Shown: in pieces, positions 42,468 through 49,216 of the stretch
Layout of the letters: each line of letters starts with the position of its first letter
How positions within the stretch are numbered: the first letter of the stretch is position 1
DNA from: a virus
Direction: 5' to 3' (one strand)
Virus record (IMG/VR): IMGVR_UViG_3300042907_001596
Span: 62,001 to 126,000 of that record
Length of the DNA: 64,000 nucleotides
Notes under the pieces: model-generated
Told to the model about the DNA's origin: nothing
Databases searched by the model: none
The model's input: the letters and a program-made list of their open reading frames with translations, nothing else
Program-made: the position numbers and the translations under genes

Positions 42468-42673
42468 CTGTGCGCGACTCAAAGAACTTCACGGCGGTGT
42501 GCGACGACGCTGAAGAGCCGTCGGAAGTAGAGAAGGCCGCAGCGCGGCTGACGGTGTGCGGGAACGCCCTCGACGCTGAGGACGCCGTCGATCTGTTGCA
42601 GATGTTAGGGCTGTATCCCGGCAACGACTCTGCGTCGCTGCTCACCTCGCCGCTGCGGAACTCGTTTTCGTGA
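42464..42673 (+). CDS. Small hypothetical protein, 69 aa
   Basis: The ATG overlaps the terL stop (ATGA). Acidic and helical (DDAEEPSEVEKAAARLTVCGNALDAEDAVDLLQMLGLYP). Many actinobacteriophages have a similar short gene with 'DA.DLL.MLGL' near their DNA-binding or small regulatory proteins; identity not established. The last four bases overlap the WhiB start. Confidence 0.75.
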   Translation: MTVRDSKNFTAVCDDAEEPSEVEKAAARLTVCGNALDAEDAVDLLQMLGLYPGNDSASLLTSPLRNSFS

Positions 42674-42978
42674 AGCGTCCCGCCCAGCCCGGTCTGCACA
42701 GCCACCTTCCTGCGGTCGGAACCGACGACGAAGAGTGGCGGCTGCACGGACTCTGCCGGGGACACCACGATCCCGACCCGCTGTGGTGCCCCAACGACCC
42801 GCGTGACGCCGGAGCCGGGGTGGCGATCTGCAACACCTGCCCGGTCAGGATTCGCTGCGCCGAGTACGCGATGGTGCGCCGGGAGAAGCACGGCACCTGG
42901 GGCGGCATCACCGAATGGGAGCGCGAGTATCTGCTCACCGGCCGCTACCGCCGCCCCTTGAAGCCGCCGAAGGAATAA
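42670..42978 (+). CDS. whiB: WhiB-family iron-sulphur regulator
   Basis: A 102-residue WhiB-like protein starting with GTG. It contains LCRGH as the first Cys, LWCPND with an extra Cys, then ICNTCPVRIRCAEYAM, the C-x2-C-x5-C cluster of WhiB proteins, followed by TWGGITEWER, the conserved G-x-W-G-G turn, and a basic tail (RYRRPLKPPKE) that would contact DNA. WhiB proteins bind a 4Fe-4S cluster and often interact with sigma factor region 4. Phage WhiB proteins such as TM4 WhiB can repress host genes. Its location after terL and just before promoter element 16 makes a link to transcription control possible. Confidence 0.92.
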   Translation: MKRPAQPGLHSHLPAVGTDDEEWRLHGLCRGHHDPDPLWCPNDPRDAGAGVAICNTCPVRIRCAEYAMVRREKHGTWGGITEWEREYLLTGRYRRPLKPPKE

Positions 42979-43040
42979 TCGACCGCTCTGTGGCGTTCTT
43001 GTAGGTGGAGGGGAAAGGATCCCCCGCTGAAAGGAGCCGT
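42972..43040 (+). promoter_or_regulatory. ECF-type promoter element 16
   Basis: GGAAT 42972-42976 and GTT 42995-42997, spacing 18; the whiB stop codon is inside the -35 box. The leader forms GGGG...CCCC around AAAGGAT, followed by AAAGGAGCCGT. Confidence 0.7.
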
Positions 43041-43541
43041 ATGTACGAGCGAAGTTACGGTGCCCGGTACGACGAGCCTGGCAAGTATGCCCGCGTAGCC
43101 GACATCGCCAAACTGATTCGGCGCGACATCAAAGAGGCCATCGGCCGGGGTGACCTGCCGGGGCGTGCGTCGAACTACAGCGTGCGCAGCGAGTCCTACT
43201 CCGGTGGCTCCGCCATCCGCGTGAAGGCGATCGGCCTGGACGGGCTGTACCAGCAGTGCGAGGGATTCGTCCCCGCCGCAGACAGCGAGTACAAACGCTC
43301 CTGCGGGAACCCCTGGTGCAAAGCCGGAGGGCGGCACGCCGACCTGCCGCACGCCCAGTACCACGACGTGCTGTCCGTCGAAGGACAGCGGGTCGAGAAA
43401 GTCCTCAAGGGCATCCACTCCGCGTACAACCACGACGGGTCGGAAGTCCAATTCGACTACTTCGACGTGCGCTACTACGGCGAGGTCGACATTGAGCGCC
43501 CCGACGAGGCGGCGTACCGACTTCGGCGCAAAGCCGGATAA
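43041..43541 (+). CDS. LPD29-like domain protein, 166 aa
   Basis: The ATG follows AAAGGAGCCGT. The arrangement ADIAKLIRRDIKEAIGRGDLPG...NYSVRSESYSGGSAIRVKAIG resembles the LPD29 family (large polyvalent protein-associated domain), which has a helix, then 'FSVR...Y.GG.SI.V'. These domains occur in giant effector proteins and as stand-alone phage or plasmid proteins of unknown function. The C-terminal half includes SCGNPWCKAGGRHADLPHAQYHD, a Cys/His insertion, and a final YHD...FDYFDVRYYGEVDIERPD. Assignment is by eye. Confidence 0.7.
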   Translation: MYERSYGARYDEPGKYARVADIAKLIRRDIKEAIGRGDLPGRASNYSVRSESYSGGSAIRVKAIGLDGLYQQCEGFVPAADSEYKRSCGNPWCKAGGRHADLPHAQYHDVLSVEGQRVEKVLKGIHSAYNHDGSEVQFDYFDVRYYGEVDIERPDEAAYRLRRKAG

Positions 43542-43547
43542 CCGTGA

Positions 43548-43564
43548 GAGGGGATCCTCCCCTC
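43548..43564 (+). promoter_or_regulatory. Leader hairpin GAGGGGA-TCC-TCCCCTC without a promoter core
   Basis: A perfect 7-bp stem (43548-43554 with 43558-43564) sits between two genes of one operon, followed by AGGAAGGAGACACC. There is no GGAAT box nearby, so the hairpin is conserved on its own, as at 19671. Confidence 0.6.
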
Positions 43565-43581
43565 CACAGGAAGGAGACACC

Positions 43582-43896
43582 ATGACCACCCTGACCCGCG
43601 AGGAGTACACCTCCCTCCGCGACCGCTTCGACGGCGTCCGCGCCGACTACAGCGGCCGGGGAATGTACGGGGACGCCTGCCTCGCCTACACCGGCGACGA
43701 GCCGTACCTGTTCGTCTTCGATCTGGCCGAACTCCTGGCGGAGCGCGACAGCGATGACCCCAGCCCCAGCGACATCCGCTACGAACTGAGCAGCCTCAGC
43801 GCGTCCGGCGACTCCATGGGCCGGGGCAGCGTCATCTACTTCACCGGGATCGACGTGGAACCCGGCGACGACGATGACGACGAGGATGACGACTGA
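43582..43896 (+). CDS. Acidic hypothetical protein, 104 aa
   Basis: The ATG at 43582 follows GGAAGGAGACAC. It is alpha/beta with strongly acidic ends, closing in a run of Asp and Glu (PGDDDDDEDDD). Such acidic tails are seen in DNA-mimic or histone-like-binding proteins, but nothing else supports that. Second gene of the element-16 operon. Function unknown. Confidence 0.75.
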   Translation: MTTLTREEYTSLRDRFDGVRADYSGRGMYGDACLAYTGDEPYLFVFDLAELLAERDSDDPSPSDIRYELSSLSASGDSMGRGSVIYFTGIDVEPGDDDDDEDDD

Positions 43897-43897
43897 C

Positions 43898-43965
43898 GGA
43901 ATAATCCCCCTCCACTGAGCGTTACAGCTAGTGGAGGGGGCAGTTCCCTCCGGCAAGGAGACACC
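43898..43965 (+). promoter_or_regulatory. ECF-type promoter element 17 (longest stem)
   Basis: GGAAT 43898-43902 and GTT 43921-43923, spacing 18; the upstream stop is two bases ahead of the box. CCCCCTCCACT (43906-43916) pairs perfectly with AGTGGAGGGGG (43930-43940), and GGAGGG can alternatively pair with CCCTCC further down. GGCAAGGAGACACC follows. Confidence 0.75.
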
Positions 43966-44913
43966 ATGATCGACCTCAGAGCCGCGACACCGCCGGTGAT
44001 CGACGCCGCCCTCGCGGAGTTGGACTACGAACGCTACGCCGCCATGGTTCGCAAGATCGACCTGTGGCAAGCCGCCGACAAGGCTCGCAACCACATCCAC
44101 TACGACTGGCGCACCCGCGTGAAGACTCCCCGCCCCGACCTGGAGCGGGCGGCAAAGCTGGAAGCTCTGGCGGTAGAGCAAGCGGCCATCGAAGAAGCCA
44201 AGCTGGACGAGATGGCCCCCTACATCGCTGAGTTCCAGCGGCGGGGCGGCTGGACGCGGGCCTTCCTGGTGGTCACCAACGGCGACGGCCACGTTCACCG
44301 CAGCCAGGCGTGCCACACCTGCTACCCCACCACCCAGTTCCACTGGGTGACCGACTTCTCCGGCCACGACGAAGCGGAGATTGTCGACGCGGCCGGTGAG
44401 CGTGCCTGCACCATCTGCTACCCCACTGCTCCGGCCGAGGTGCTGAACCGGCCAACCGCCATCTTCAGCAAGGACGAAGAGGCGAAGCGGGCAGCCCGCG
44501 AGGAGCGGGAAGCCAAGCGGGCGGCGAAAGCGGCCCTGGAGGTCATCGACCCCGACACCGGCAAGACCCTCTTCAAGACGGAGCGGGGCGCGACCAACGA
44601 GATCGCCTCGCACCTGGATGCCTACGCCCGGTACGAGAACGACGAGTACCTGGAGAAGGCGAAGAAGATCGTCGCCGCCGTCGCCGTCAAGCGGGGCACC
44701 GACCCGGCAGACCTGCTGGATGAGCTTCTGGCCAAAGCGACCGCGAAGTTCCGCAAGGAAGCCATCAAAAGCATCAAGGAACTGAGGCAGGGGCCAAAGG
44801 GTCTGCACTACGACCAGACTGACCCGGCCAACTGGCATGCCAGCTACCGCCGGATCGCGGAGGAGGAGGGCCTGATCGCCTCTACCCCCGCACTGGCCAA
44901 GAAGCTCCACTGA
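43966..44913 (+). CDS. Hypothetical protein, 315 aa, with Cys/His metal site
   Basis: The product is mostly helical. The middle has TNGDGHVHRSQACHTCYPTTQFHWVTDFSGHDEAEIVDAAGERACTICYPTAP: H...C-x2-C...H...C-x2-C, a zinc site seen in many mycobacteriophage hypothetical proteins ('VH.S..C.TC.PTT.'). Flanking are an N-terminal helical domain with ARNHIHYDWRTRVKTPRPDLERA and a Lys-rich C-terminal region (KKIVAAVAVKRGTD...) ending RIAEEEGLIASTPALAKKLH. Function unknown. A terminator-like hairpin follows. Confidence 0.78.
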   Translation: MIDLRAATPPVIDAALAELDYERYAAMVRKIDLWQAADKARNHIHYDWRTRVKTPRPDLERAAKLEALAVEQAAIEEAKLDEMAPYIAEFQRRGGWTRAFLVVTNGDGHVHRSQACHTCYPTTQFHWVTDFSGHDEAEIVDAAGERACTICYPTAPAEVLNRPTAIFSKDEEAKRAAREEREAKRAAKAALEVIDPDTGKTLFKTERGATNEIASHLDAYARYENDEYLEKAKKIVAAVAVKRGTDPADLLDELLAKATAKFRKEAIKSIKELRQGPKGLHYDQTDPANWHASYRRIAEEEGLIASTPALAKKLH

Positions 44914-44919
44914 CTGGCG

Positions 44920-44941
44920 GGGGCCGGAGCTAACCGGCCCC
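44920..44941 (+). terminator. GGGGCCGG-AGCTAA-CCGGCCCC hairpin
   Basis: A perfect 8-bp GC stem with a 6-base loop directly after the 315-aa gene, followed by TAAAAGTTATAG. The T-tract is weak, as often in high-GC actinobacterial terminators. Two smaller hairpins follow before the next gene (CGTGG/CCACG and GCGG/CCGC). Confidence 0.65.
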
Positions 44942-45008
44942 TAAAAGTTATAGAACTTCCCAGCGTGGCTCCCCCACGTTGCGGTCAGCCGCAAGTAGAA
45001 AGTGATGT

Positions 45009-45323
45009 ATGAAGATTATCGCTGTACTCTCATCGCTCCTTGCCGCCACCTTCGTGGGGGCCGGAGTTGCGCACGCCGATCTGTCCCCCAGCGAAGAGGC
45101 TTTGGGGGACTTTATGAGTGAGGCCGTCTGCGAGTTCCTTGATGACCAAGGAGTCAACACCGCCAGCATGCTGGATCTGTTCGCCGTCGTCTATCGACAA
45201 CAGGCTGTTCGCACCGAACAAGACGCCGCCGACGTGGTTAACTACGTCGTCTACACCTACTGCTACAGCCACTGGAGTGAGCTTGTCGCGTTCGGTGAAG
45301 GCGTCAGGGCGGGAGGAGGGTGA
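45009..45323 (+). CDS. Secreted DUF732-like protein, 104 aa
   Basis: A clear signal peptide, MKIIAVLSSLLAATFVGAGVAHA, is followed by an ~80-residue helical domain with FMSEAVCEFLDDQGVNTASMLDLFAVV... and VVYTYCYSHW. One Cys lies in each half, giving a likely disulphide. The layout is that of small secreted mycobacterial DUF732-type proteins. It probably acts outside the cytoplasm, perhaps at the cell envelope. It is separated from the upstream gene by hairpins and overlaps the next gene. The host-like character suggests capture from a mycobacterium. Confidence 0.65.
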   Translation: MKIIAVLSSLLAATFVGAGVAHADLSPSEEALGDFMSEAVCEFLDDQGVNTASMLDLFAVVYRQQAVRTEQDAADVVNYVVYTYCYSHWSELVAFGEGVRAGGG

Positions 45324-45625
45324 TGGCGACCTACCTGATCACTTCAGCATCCGTTGAACCCCGCCGGGTGCAAGAGCATTTTGATGCTCGCGGCTGGCCG
45401 GGTGAGGCCCGCAGTCACGCCGAAGTTGCTCAAGTCTTCCGGCGCGGCGAAGGGTGGAAGATCCTGCCGGGACGCACGAAGATCAGCCACGACTGGCTCC
45501 TGAAGGCCCAAGCCGACGACATCACGTCGATCGCGCTGCGCGTGCGCTACGCCGACCGCCGCACGGTGACGGCCGACTTCTCCGTCAAAGAGTTGTTGAA
45601 GATGGCCGGTCTGCGCGGGGAATAG
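45323..45625 (+). CDS. Hypothetical protein, 100 aa
   Basis: The ATG at 45323 overlaps the previous stop and follows GGAGGAGGGTG (a GTG at 45320 is also possible). It contains RRVQEHFDARGWPGEARSHAEVAQVFRRGEGWKILPGRTKISHDWLL, alpha/beta, then a beta region and a last helix SVKELLKMAGLRGE. The TAG is in promoter element 18. No family recognised. Confidence 0.72.
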   Translation: MATYLITSASVEPRRVQEHFDARGWPGEARSHAEVAQVFRRGEGWKILPGRTKISHDWLLKAQADDITSIALRVRYADRRTVTADFSVKELLKMAGLRGE

Positions 45626-45684
45626 CCCCGCCCGCTCCGGCGTTACACCAGATGAAGGGGCATCCGCCCCTGGTAAGGAGACGC
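45619..45684 (+). promoter_or_regulatory. ECF-type promoter element 18
   Basis: GGAAT 45619-45623 and GTT 45642-45644, spacing 18; the upstream TAG is inside the box. The leader forms AGGGGC...GCCCCT around a short loop, followed by GGTAAGGAGACGC. Confidence 0.7.
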
Positions 45685-45999
45685 ATGAAAATCAAGCTGT
45701 TCAACAAAGAGGTGCTTGCCGCCGCCGCTGCGCAGGGTGCGAAGCGGAACTACAACCGGCAGGTACCATCGGAAGTCATCGCAGGATTACCGGACGACAT
45801 GGTGTTCCCGGTGACGCTGTCCATGCTCCACGAGCACGCCGGTGGTGAACGGGTGGAGCCGCACATCCGCGCAATCGTCGCTGTCGACCCCGATGGGGAG
45901 ACGCTGATTCTCGACGTGAGCATGGCGGTCTTCCTGGCCCTGCCCGAAGTGGAAGTCAAAGACGGGGAGATCGTGCATGACGTACCGCAACATCACTGA
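45685..45999 (+). CDS. Hypothetical protein, 104 aa
   Basis: N-terminus MKIKLFNKEVLAAAAAQGAKRNYN, then a beta-rich acidic part (HIRAIVAVDPDGETLILDVSMAVFLALP). No motif recognised. Its last 23 bases overlap the next gene, which starts at ATG 45977. Confidence 0.72.
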   Translation: MKIKLFNKEVLAAAAAQGAKRNYNRQVPSEVIAGLPDDMVFPVTLSMLHEHAGGERVEPHIRAIVAVDPDGETLILDVSMAVFLALPEVEVKDGEIVHDVPQHH

Positions 46000-46297
46000 G
46001 GTCAAGCGGGCCAACAAAGCCGCCGGATACTTCTGGTTCAGCCCCGCCACCAGGAAGCACTGGGGTGCGCGGGTGGAGACGCCAGTCATGGACGGCCGGT
46101 TCTGGGTCGAGTCTGCCCGCACTTACGACGACGAAGGCCGCGAGTACAAGCTCGTCTACGCCACCGACGACGCCGGGGCCGTGGACTACTTCCGCGCCGG
46201 GGGCACAGACATCCTGCGCTTCCCTACCCGCGCCGAAGCCATCGACGCCCTGGTCGAATACATCGCAAAAGAGAAGGAGGCAGCAGATGCCGGTTAA
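45977..46297 (+). CDS. Hypothetical protein, 106 aa
   Basis: Overlaps the previous gene and follows GGGGAGATCGTGC. Contains TEVKRANKAAGYFWFSPATRKHWGARVETPVMDGRFWVESARTY, an aromatic beta-rich stretch, then a helical acidic end. Phages often carry several proteins with 'G.FWFS..T..FW...I' of unknown role. It overlaps the next ATG by 11 bases. Confidence 0.72.
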   Translation: MTYRNITEVKRANKAAGYFWFSPATRKHWGARVETPVMDGRFWVESARTYDDEGREYKLVYATDDAGAVDYFRAGGTDILRFPTRAEAIDALVEYIAKEKEAADAG

Positions 46298-46562
46298 AGA
46301 AAAGTGGAAGCTGAGAGTCAACGGCTGGGGCAAAGTCATCTTCGATGACAGCCTCTCCCTGGTGGCCAAGCGCGACAAGCTGATCGCGCTGCTGCGCGAC
46401 TCCGACTGGCACATCGTCAGCGGAGGCGACGACGGCGAGTTGGAGGACAGGATCCAAGACTGGCTGTTCGCGGACGAAACCGAAAGCGAACTCCAGTACG
46501 GGATGGATCGGATCTACGACCTAGCCGACGACGACGGTGTCTGGCTGGATCCGCGAGCATAG
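46287..46562 (+). CDS. Hypothetical protein, 91 aa
   Basis: The ATG at 46287 follows AGAAGGAGGCAGC. It has KWKLRVNGWGKVIFDDSLSLVAKRDKLIALLRDSDW followed by an acidic helical tail. Likely soluble. A long inverted repeat starts three bases after its stop. Confidence 0.72.
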   Translation: MPVKEKWKLRVNGWGKVIFDDSLSLVAKRDKLIALLRDSDWHIVSGGDDGELEDRIQDWLFADETESELQYGMDRIYDLADDDGVWLDPRA

Positions 46563-46565
46563 CTA

Positions 46566-46632
46566 AGGCCGGGGGAGGGCAGTTGGCCCCTTTCGGCTAT
46601 GCCTCAACAGCGAAGATCCCCTCCCCCGGCCT
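46566..46632 (+). other. 14-bp perfect inverted repeat with 39-nt loop
   Basis: AGGCCGGGGGAGGG (46566-46579) is the exact complement of CCCTCCCCCGGCCT (46619-46632). It begins three bases after a stop codon and ends seven bases before promoter element 19. It may terminate the upstream operon or be a small structured RNA. The design matches 453-532. Confidence 0.65.
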
Positions 46633-46638
46633 GTCCAG

Positions 46639-46707
46639 GGAATAACTCCCCCTCCACCAGCGTTATAGCTAGTGGAGGGGGAGTTTCCCCCCTGGAAGGG
46701 AGTTCGC
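46639..46707 (+). promoter_or_regulatory. ECF-type promoter element 19
   Basis: GGAAT 46639-46643 and GTT 46662-46664, spacing 18. It is intergenic, after the inverted repeat. CCCCCTCCAC (46648-46657) pairs perfectly with GTGGAGGGGG (46672-46681). GGGGGA...CCCCC is an alternative leader hairpin. Confidence 0.72.
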
Positions 46708-46956
46708 ATGGATCCCCGCAAGTACGCCGAAGCCGCCCTGGAGCGCCAGATCGCGGAGCTAGACGAGATGATCGGCCTGTTGGATCCCTTCGCTGGTGCC
46801 CCCAGCGAGTTGGGTCGGCTCTACTCCGAGTCTGCTGCCCTCGCCGCCGTCGCGGCGGTGTGGGACGACGCTGCTGAAGACATCTACGCCGCACGGATCA
46901 AGGCGCTGGAAGACCACGAGTACGGCCTCAAGAAGCTCGACCACCTCTACGTCTGA
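46708..46956 (+). CDS. Helical hypothetical protein, 82 aa
   Basis: The ATG follows GGAAGGGAGTTCGC. Almost all-helical and acidic (ALERQIAELDEMIGLLDPF...AAVAAVWDDAAEDIYAARIKALEDHEYGLKKLDHLYV), possibly a coiled coil. First of a three-gene operon reaching 47422. Confidence 0.74.
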   Translation: MDPRKYAEAALERQIAELDEMIGLLDPFAGAPSELGRLYSESAALAAVAAVWDDAAEDIYAARIKALEDHEYGLKKLDHLYV

Positions 46957-46968
46957 GAAAGGACGACC

Positions 46969-47211
46969 ATGGCCAAGAAAGCCCCCCGCTACGAACTGTT
47001 CAAGACCTGCGTGGCCGACGCCAAAAAGCGGGCCGGTGGCGACTACGGCTTCAACCTCATCGGGCCGAACTTGCGCCGCGCCTTGGTGGCCGAACGCATC
47101 TTGATGCTGCAACAGCAGTTCCGTCGCCAGTTCGACGCCGCCGTCGTGGTGGACACCATCGGGGAGTTGTGCGACCTGCTGGCCGACGAGTTCCCCGCCG
47201 AAGACATCTAG
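46969..47211 (+). CDS. Hypothetical protein, 80 aa
   Basis: Starts after GAAAGGACGACC. The product is basic in the first half (APRYELFKTCVADAKKRAGGDYGF) and acidic at the end (IGELCDLLADEFPAEDI), with helical tendency. Two Cys. Not recognised. Confidence 0.74.
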   Translation: MAKKAPRYELFKTCVADAKKRAGGDYGFNLIGPNLRRALVAERILMLQQQFRRQFDAAVVVDTIGELCDLLADEFPAEDI

Positions 47212-47224
47212 GAAGGATGACCCC

Positions 47225-47422
47225 ATGATTGAGGTTCACGACTACTCCACCGGCACACCGCCCAGTGGTGACACCTGGACAACGGAGGAGTTGCAGCGCG
47301 ACTACGAAGTCGTGGGCTTCGCCGCCCCGTTCGTCGTCGTCCGGCGCAAAGCCGACGGCGTAAAAGGCACGCTGGAGTTCACCCACTCCCCAAGGGTGTA
47401 CTTCGGATTCCGGCCGGAATAA
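47225..47422 (+). CDS. Hypothetical protein, 65 aa
   Basis: Starts after AGGAAGGATGACCCC. WTTEELQRDYEVVGFAAPFVVVRRKADGVKGTLEFTHSPRVYFGF resembles small beta-rich phage proteins that share 'WdteeLqrDFeV.GFaaPfVvV.rk.DGv.GsleF.h.PR.YF.f', commonly annotated as hypothetical in actinophages. The stop TAA is inside promoter element 20. Confidence 0.76.
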   Translation: MIEVHDYSTGTPPSGDTWTTEELQRDYEVVGFAAPFVVVRRKADGVKGTLEFTHSPRVYFGFRPE

Positions 47423-47483
47423 TAACCGGCCGGGTTGCGTTACACCTAACGTAAGCCCACCAACCACGAAGGAGACACCCGAC
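47416..47483 (+). promoter_or_regulatory. ECF-type promoter element 20
   Basis: GGAAT 47416-47420 and GTT 47439-47441, spacing 18; the upstream stop is inside the box. The leader (ACACCTAACGTAAGCCCACC...CGAAGGAGACACC) lacks the G-rich hairpin. It drives the DUF2786 gene at 47484. Confidence 0.68.
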
Positions 47484-48347
47484 GTGACATCCCCGAATGA
47501 CCGCTCGCTGGAGCGCATCGCTGCGCTGCTCGCCCAGGCGGAGAACACCGACAACGAAGCCGAAGCCACCGTCTTCATGGAGAAGGCGCAGGCGCTGGCT
47601 ACCGCGCACTCCATCGACCTCGCCGTGGCCCGCTCCCACACCAAAGGTAAAGAGCGCACCGTCCCGATCCAGCGGAGCATCCGCATTGGGGAGCGCCGCA
47701 CCAAAGGGCTGGGCACTTACGTCACGCTGTTCAGCGGGATCGCCGGAGCCAACGAGGTCAAGATCGACATCGCCCACGACTCGACGGTCGTCTACGCCTT
47801 CGGGTTCGCAGAGGACATCGACCTGGCCGAACAGATCTACACCAGCGTCCTGGGTCAGATGGTCACCGCATCTGCCGCCTTCAAGAAGAAGGGCGAGTGG
47901 AAGCAGGACACCGTCTACACCAAGGTGCGCTACGCCAACGACGGCTGGTACGGGAACCGGTACGACTACGGGTACGAAGAGCGCCCCGTCTCGTGGCTGT
48001 CGGCGCGGCTGTCCTTCCAAGACGGCTACGCCCGCCGGATCGGGGAGCGCCTGCGCATCGCCCGCGTCGAAGCGGAGCAGCAGCGCATCGCTGAGGACGC
48101 CGCTAAGGCTCCGGTGATCACCGACGACGCCACCGAAGAGCCGGGTACCGACTTGGTGCTGGCCAACAAGCAGGTGGAGGTCAAAGACTTCTACAAGGCA
48201 ACCAGCCGCGCACGCGGAAGCTGGAGGGGTGCCTACTCCGGCAACCGCTCGCACACCGCCAGCAGCGCGGGACGCAGCGCCGCCGACAAAGCACGGCTGT
48301 CCGGCCAGGGCGAGATCGGCGGACGGCGCGGGGAGTTGACGGCATGA
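47484..48347 (+). CDS. DUF2786-domain protein, 287 aa
   Basis: A GTG start after CGAAGGAGACACCCGAC. The N-terminus ERIAALLAQAENTDNEAEATVFMEKAQALATAHSIDL is a clear DUF2786 domain (L-x-K/R-I-x-x-L-L-x-x-A-E-N/x-...-E-A-x-x-A-x-x-K-A-Q-x-L). The central beta-rich part (GTYVTLFSGIAGANEVKIDIAHDSTVVYAFGFAEDIDLAEQIY) matches the second domain of such proteins in mycobacteria. A helical tail ends in a Lys/Arg/Gly-rich stretch. DUF2786 proteins are of unknown function and often adjacent to a small HExxH protein, as here. The stop overlaps the next ATG. Confidence 0.85.
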   Translation: MTSPNDRSLERIAALLAQAENTDNEAEATVFMEKAQALATAHSIDLAVARSHTKGKERTVPIQRSIRIGERRTKGLGTYVTLFSGIAGANEVKIDIAHDSTVVYAFGFAEDIDLAEQIYTSVLGQMVTASAAFKKKGEWKQDTVYTKVRYANDGWYGNRYDYGYEERPVSWLSARLSFQDGYARRIGERLRIARVEAEQQRIAEDAAKAPVITDDATEEPGTDLVLANKQVEVKDFYKATSRARGSWRGAYSGNRSHTASSAGRSAADKARLSGQGEIGGRRGELTA

Positions 48348-48883
48348 GCCGCGACTTCCAGCGGGCCAAGGTCTACGCGGCGGAGAACATCCTCGCCCGC
48401 ATGTACGACCGCGCTGCGGAGTCGGGCAGCCCAGAGGTGAGCCTGCACGGCGTGACAGTCACGCTGCCTCCCGAAGCGAAGTTCGGGTGCGTCGACTCCG
48501 TGCAGGCGTACATCGACCGGGTGATGGCGATGCCGACGGTGGCGGCGGCGTTCGGCGGCAAGTCGACTCCGACTGTGCGCCACCGCCAGGGCACGAAGGC
48601 GGCGCACTATTGCAACGACACCATCGCCATTCCGACGGATCGCGACGGGCGCTGGGCAATGCGGGAGTTGGTCGTGCTCCACGAACTGGCTCACCATTTA
48701 GCGTGGGGAGATCGCCACGGCCCGCGATTCGTCTCCAGCTTCATCACTTTGCTGGGGCTGGTCTTGGGGCCGGAGATCGAACTGCTGGCCCGCATGTTGT
48801 TTACCGACGGCGGAGTGCAAACCATTCCGCCCAGAGTGGCGTGGGAGAAATCCGCCGCCCGAACAAGAAAGGATCCACAATGA
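48344..48883 (+). CDS. Putative zinc metallopeptidase, TIGR04338-like, 179 aa
   Basis: Coupled to the DUF2786 gene by ATGA. The active site is VVLHELAHHLAWGDRHGPRF: HELAH (H-E-x-x-H) plus a downstream H-G-x-x-F as the third ligand region. The N-terminal part (RDFQRAKVYAAENILARMYDRA) and the segment with AFGGKSTPTVRHRQGTKAAHYCND match the actinobacterial TIGR04338 family of putative metallohydrolases. Substrate unknown. The pair with DUF2786 is common in mycobacteria and their phages. Possible role in protein quality control or anti-host proteolysis, inferred. Confidence 0.85.
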   Translation: MSRDFQRAKVYAAENILARMYDRAAESGSPEVSLHGVTVTLPPEAKFGCVDSVQAYIDRVMAMPTVAAAFGGKSTPTVRHRQGTKAAHYCNDTIAIPTDRDGRWAMRELVVLHELAHHLAWGDRHGPRFVSSFITLLGLVLGPEIELLARMLFTDGGVQTIPPRVAWEKSAARTRKDPQ

Positions 48884-49146
48884 AAGCATTACGCGCCCTC
48901 TTGGTGGCGGCAACTGGAGTGTTCGCCATTCTTGCCCTGCCCGCCCAAGCGCAGGCCGCTCCAGGTCAGTGCTGGAACAGTCCGTTCGGCGGCTTCTGCG
49001 ACCAGATGCCCGAAGCCGACGGGAGCTTTATGCACTGCGAATACACCGGCTTCGGGAGTTCGACGTACCGGAACTGCTTCCAGGTGTGCATGGGCGTCAA
49101 TGGCGGCATCTTCCCAACGGACTACAACTTTCAAACTCCGTGCTAA
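48880..49146 (+). CDS. Secreted Cys-rich protein, 88 aa (CDGSP-like)
   Basis: The ATG overlaps the metallopeptidase stop and follows AGAAAGGATCCACA. A signal peptide, MKALRALLVAATGVFAILALPAQAQA, precedes a ~60-residue mature part with six Cys (QCWNSPFGGFCDQMPEADGSFMHCEYTG...NCFQVC...PC). This resembles short secreted mycobacterial 'CDGSP'-type proteins. It is likely exported and disulphide-bonded. Exported proteins of this type have no defined function. It ends the operon before a sigma-70-like promoter. Confidence 0.7.
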   Translation: MKALRALLVAATGVFAILALPAQAQAAPGQCWNSPFGGFCDQMPEADGSFMHCEYTGFGSSTYRNCFQVCMGVNGGIFPTDYNFQTPC

Positions 49147-49153
49147 GTGAGTA

Positions 49154-49182
49154 TTGCTGATTTCCCAATGTGCGTATATCAT
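49154..49182 (+). promoter_or_regulatory. Sigma-70-type promoter for the HTH gene
   Basis: TTGCTG (49154-49159) and TATCAT (49177-49182) with 17 bases between them, in a locally AT-rich stretch, precede the HTH gene by about 35 bases. This is unlike the GGAAT/GTT family and suggests vegetative sigma factor use. Confidence 0.5.
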
Positions 49183-49216
49183 CGCTGACATAAGCAGTCT
49201 TGAAGGAGACACCCCA

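Noticed and set aside
43405-44910. 501-codon open frame on the reverse strand
   Set aside because: It is the antisense of the 315-aa gene and its neighbours in a high-GC genome. It has no ribosome site, and its translation is low-complexity Val/Gly/Ala without domains. The forward genes have proper starts and promoters.
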